Below are positions 14,925-16,872 of a DNA stretch of 16,872 bases, piece by piece (position 1 is the first letter of the stretch; every line of letters begins with the position of its first letter). This DNA comes from CAZQYC01 sp043746555 (GTDB taxonomy: Bacteria; Pseudomonadota; Gammaproteobacteria; Steroidobacterales; Steroidobacteraceae), in the NCBI GenBank assembly GCA_043746555.1, contig JAYTQU010000193.1:1-16872 (forward strand). The letters are read 5' to 3'. The translations under genes and the position numbers were made by a program. Below the pieces are notes generated by a model that did not search any database, was not told the origin of the DNA, and saw only the letters and a program-made list of their open reading frames with translations.

Positions 14925-16032
14925 TACATAAGTAATCCAACATAGAGTAAAATGCGCATTCCAAGAAGCGGTGAGGAATGTGATCGATGCGGCACAACGA
15001 TGCTCGGAAACTGGACCATCAAACGTTGGAAGCGTTGCGGCTGCGGGCAGTGAAGCAGGTGCAGGACGGGGAGAGCCCGGAATTGGTGGCGCGGGCGATC
15101 GGGATCAATCGCGCAACAATTTACGATTGGCTGTCGCAGTATCGCCGCGGCGGTTGGCAACGGTTAAAAGCGAAACCGGTGCCGGGGCGCACGCCCAAAT
15201 TAGACGGCCGTGCGCTGCGATGGATTTTTGAGACGGTGACCCGCAAGAACCCAATGCAGTTGAACTTCGTGTTTGCGCTCTGGACTCGGGAGATGATCGC
15301 GGCGTTAATCAAGCGGCGCTTCAAGGTTTCCTTAAGTCGCGTCTCGGTGGGCCGGTTGTTGGCGCAGTTAGGTGTCACGTGTCAAAAACCTCTGCACCGC
15401 GCCTTACAGCGGAATGAAACGCTGGTGCATCAGTGGTTACGGAAGGACTATCCGCAGATTAAGAGAATAGCTATAAAACAAGGCGCGGAGATTCACTTTG
15501 GCGATGCCGCGTCGATGCGCTCCGATCATCATTCCGGTAGGACGTGGGGCAAGAAGGGCGAGACGCCGGCGGTGGTATCCACGGGAGCACGTTACAGCTT
15601 GAGTCTGATTTCCACCGTGACGGCTCGTAGCCAGATGCGGTTCATGATCACCACTGGCGGCGTCAACTCCACCGTATTCATTGGCTTTTTGAAACGCTTG
15701 TTGGTGGGTGCGAAGAAGCCGATCTTTCTGATCGTGGACCCGGGCTCGGCGCATGTGTCAAAGGCCACTAAAGCCTTTGTCGCCAGCTTGCAAGGCAAAC
15801 TGCGTCTGTTCTACCTGCCGCCGTATTTCTCCGCATCTGAATCCCGATGAACTCGTCTGGAATCACCTCAAGACTCACACCGTGGGTCGCATGGCCATGA
15901 CTGACAAAGTTGAATTCAAGCGCAAGGTCACCGGCTCCATGCGCGCTCTGCAGCGGAACCCACAAAAGGTCGCGTCTTTCTTCCACAAAGACAGCCTTAA
16001 ATATGCCGCTTAGATGTCGGCTTACTTATGTA
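14925..16032 (+). mobile_element. IS630-family insertion sequence, about 1.1 kb
   Basis: Imperfect inverted repeats of 22 bp (14923-14944 and 16013-16034; AGTACATAAGTAA then CC and ACAT in common, 19 of 22 identical) bound a single transposase gene. TA occurs at both ends (14925-14926 and 16031-16032), as expected for IS630, which duplicates TA on insertion. The matching AG/CT pair just outside suggests either target preference or that the ends lie two bases further out. The right end touches the stop codon of the ParE-like relic. The transposase is frameshifted, so this copy is probably immobile on its own. Confidence 0.85.
14987..16013 (+). pseudogene. IS630-family DDE transposase, disrupted by a 1-base frameshift
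   Basis: The first frame (14987-15850) gives an N-terminal helix-turn-helix (about residues 30-53, ELVARAIGINRATIYDWLSQY split by its turn) and the catalytic core with Asp173 (IHFGDAAS) and Asp251 (FLIVDPGSAHVSKA). At YLPPY (277-281, near 15826) the frame is lost: a run of three T at 15826-15828 is one base too long. Dropping one T gives YLPPYSPHLNPDELVWNHLK, restoring the third catalytic residue (Glu of DELVWN), and the protein then runs to TAG at 16011-16013, about 343 residues, normal for IS630. Correction needs +1 slippage, which the usual -1 slippery heptamers would not give, so a mutation or homopolymer read error is likelier. GAGGAA eight bases before ATG supports the start. Confidence 0.88.
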
Positions 16033-16359
16033 CTAATAATCACCGAGCGTTGGAGAGTTTTGCAAGAGGCTACTGACATTCTTCGGCACCAACCTCGCCA
16101 TATGCCTCACGGTCAAAATATCGATTCGATCTTCGCGAATTCGGCAGATGATCCGATACTCGCCTTCGTATGTCTCGGGAATATCTTCGCGACCGCATTG
16201 AGGCACTATCCTTCAACCATTCGGCGCTAAAGCAATGAGATCGGCTTTGCGCGTTAGGCGATCGATAAACTTTTTAGCGTTGCCTGGTTGCTCACGAGCG
16301 ATGCGATCGTGAATTTGTTGTAAACGCAAAAGCGCTTTATGCGTCCATGCAGCCTTCAT
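16033..16359 (-). pseudogene. RelE/ParE-family toxin with an in-frame stop
   Basis: From ATG 16359 the frame reads MKAAWTHKALLRLQQIHDRI, typical of the ParE/RelE N-terminal helix, and continues through NAKKFIDRLTRKADLIALAPNG to TGA at 16213-16215 (codon 49). Without any shift the same frame then gives RIVPQCGREDIPETYEGEYRIICRI and IDILTVRHMARLVP, the conserved second half of the family (beta strands with the YRIIYRI-like motif and the C-terminal VRH/ARL segment). So a single nonsense change splits an otherwise complete toxin. The stop of the frame (16033-16035) coincides with the right end of the IS630 element, which may have replaced the original tail. The product is almost certainly inactive under the standard code. 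Confidence 0.8.
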
Positions 16360-16574
16360 GATTGACGTTATTCTGACAACCCGAATTGAGCGCGTACTTC
16401 ACTTCACTGTTGTCGACTACACGATTCGCATCACTTTCCCGCAATGCCTCCTCGATATCTTGTAGCACCGATGCCTCGTATGCCGAGTCTTTCCAATCAG
16501 CAGCATCGAAAAGCCGCTCGATGAGTTCATGCGCTTGTCGTTTGAAGTTTCGTGTTTCGTGCTGGCGAATTCAT
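16337..16574 (-). pseudogene. Antitoxin partner of the ParE-like toxin, frameshifted near its 5' end
   Basis: The conserved part FKRQAHELIERLF, then DWKDSAYEASVLQDIEEALRESDANRVVDNSEVK, matches antitoxins that pair with RelE/ParE toxins (HELIERL and a DSEAGRxV-like end are their signature). This frame has no ATG, GTG or TTG start after its upstream TGA. An ATG at 16574, with GAGGAA at 16580-16585 five bases before it, begins a different frame, MNSPARNTK, that stops after 15 codons. Joining the two near 16545-16550 requires an indel; restoring two A residues in the AAA run would give NTKNFKRQAHELI, as in relatives. The 3' end overlaps the toxin start by 23 bases, a normal arrangement for such pairs. 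Confidence 0.7.
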
Positions 16575-16607
16575 TGGGTTTCCTCAATACAGTGGGGCCA
16601 TCGTACT

Positions 16608-16733
16608 CCTGGCAATTGTCTACGAAAAGTGCTTATCGTCACCGGCGATAAATATTTGCGCGTGCTTCATCCCTGGCGCGACATCCATATCCTCAACCCA
16701 CCGGAAGCGCTGCGGTTCATTGAGGCGCAATAA
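16608..16733 (+). pseudogene. C-terminal fragment of a PIN-family toxin
   Basis: About 40 residues in one frame, LRKVLIVTGDKYLRVLHPW followed by DIHILNPPEALRFI, match the last part of PIN-family toxins of the COG1569 type, where a (V/S)GDxDLLxLxPF segment precedes ILTPxEFL. The N-terminal part with the first two acidic residues is missing. The sequence upstream on this strand is the antisense of the broken antitoxin, so the gene lost its 5' part by rearrangement. It ends at TAA 16731-16733. A relic. Confidence 0.6.
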
Positions 16734-16779
16734 GCGCGGCGGCCGGCACTCATATCCTATTCCCGGTACCGATAGTCTT

Positions 16780-16838
16780 TTCCAATATGGTTTGAGTCTG
16801 AACGAGGGGGCGTGATTCCAACATGGTTTGAGTCTGAA
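16780..16838. repeat. Two 23-bp direct repeats, 36-bp period
   Basis: TTCCAATATGGTTTGAGTCT plus GAA (16780-16802) recurs at 16816-16838 with one change (T to C at the seventh base), separated by 13 unrelated bases. No third copy occurs before the window end. The period and size could suit an operator pair or a small tandem repeat; two units do not make a CRISPR. Confidence 0.5.
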
Positions 16839-16872
16839 GCGGCGGGTTTGGGTCGATCATCCAGGAATGATC

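Noticed and set aside
14925..16032. The IS630 element in this window as source of the MITEs
   Set aside because: Their ends differ: CATAAGTAA... versus ATTCTACTTTG.... Only the TA target is shared.
16213..16215. Recoding of the TGA in the ParE-like toxin as selenocysteine or tryptophan
   Set aside because: No SECIS-like hairpin was seen and this position has no conserved Cys or Trp in the family. Genes in the window use TGA as a normal stop, for example at 6597-6599.
16780..16838. Possible CRISPR repeat pair with 36-bp period
   Set aside because: Only two units, a 13-bp spacer, and no cas genes. Described as a direct repeat instead.

Overview
The window looks like a chromosomal segment of a proteobacterium, most likely a gammaproteobacterium. 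The pointers are bacterial gene packing with ATGA and 3-bp junctions, class I ketol-acid reductoisomerase, 2Fe-2S type IlvD, a predicted PEP-CTERM exported protein, Phd/VapC and ParE-type modules, and an IS630 element. I cannot name a genus from the sequence. No tRNA, rRNA or CRISPR array was seen.

Layout. (1) 1-1150, accessory edge: a D12-class DNA adenine methylase cut by the window start, a perfect 22-bp hairpin, and a complete Phd/VapC toxin-antitoxin pair with a palindromic promoter, all on the minus strand. (2) 1236-9274, the metabolic core: a divergent branched-chain amino acid locus. Leftward runs ilvC-leuA-ilvE (3-bp and 21-bp gaps). Rightward runs an M17 leucyl aminopeptidase, a DMT/EamA transporter overlapping it by ATGA, and ilvD. 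IlvC, IlvD and IlvE are three successive steps of valine/isoleucine synthesis, and LeuA diverts 2-ketoisovalerate to leucine. Acetolactate synthase and LeuBCD are not here. The 396-bp divergent region holds a candidate ilvC promoter and an attenuator-like hairpin. (3) 9275-14667, gene-poor region with exported proteins: a thioesterase-like (FabY/YiiD C-terminal) remnant ended by a 150-bp MITE, a Cys-rich exported protein with one ankyrin-like segment, a DUF3494 ice-binding-like protein with PEP-CTERM tail, a second MITE copy, a foldback repeat, and a small exported protein of unknown function. (4) 14668-16872, decaying mobile region: an IS630-family element with a frameshifted transposase, directly followed by a ParE/antitoxin pair in which both genes are broken, a PIN-toxin C-terminal fragment, and two 23-bp direct repeats.

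The main points are the two near-identical TA-flanked foldback MITEs 4 kb apart with no cognate transposase in view, the IS630/ParDE decay zone with readable mutations, the exported ice-binding-like and Cys-rich proteins, and the divergent branched-chain amino acid locus with a peptidase and transporter built in. I found no clearly new defence or biosynthetic system. The most likely undescribed items are the MITE family and the Cys-rich exported protein.
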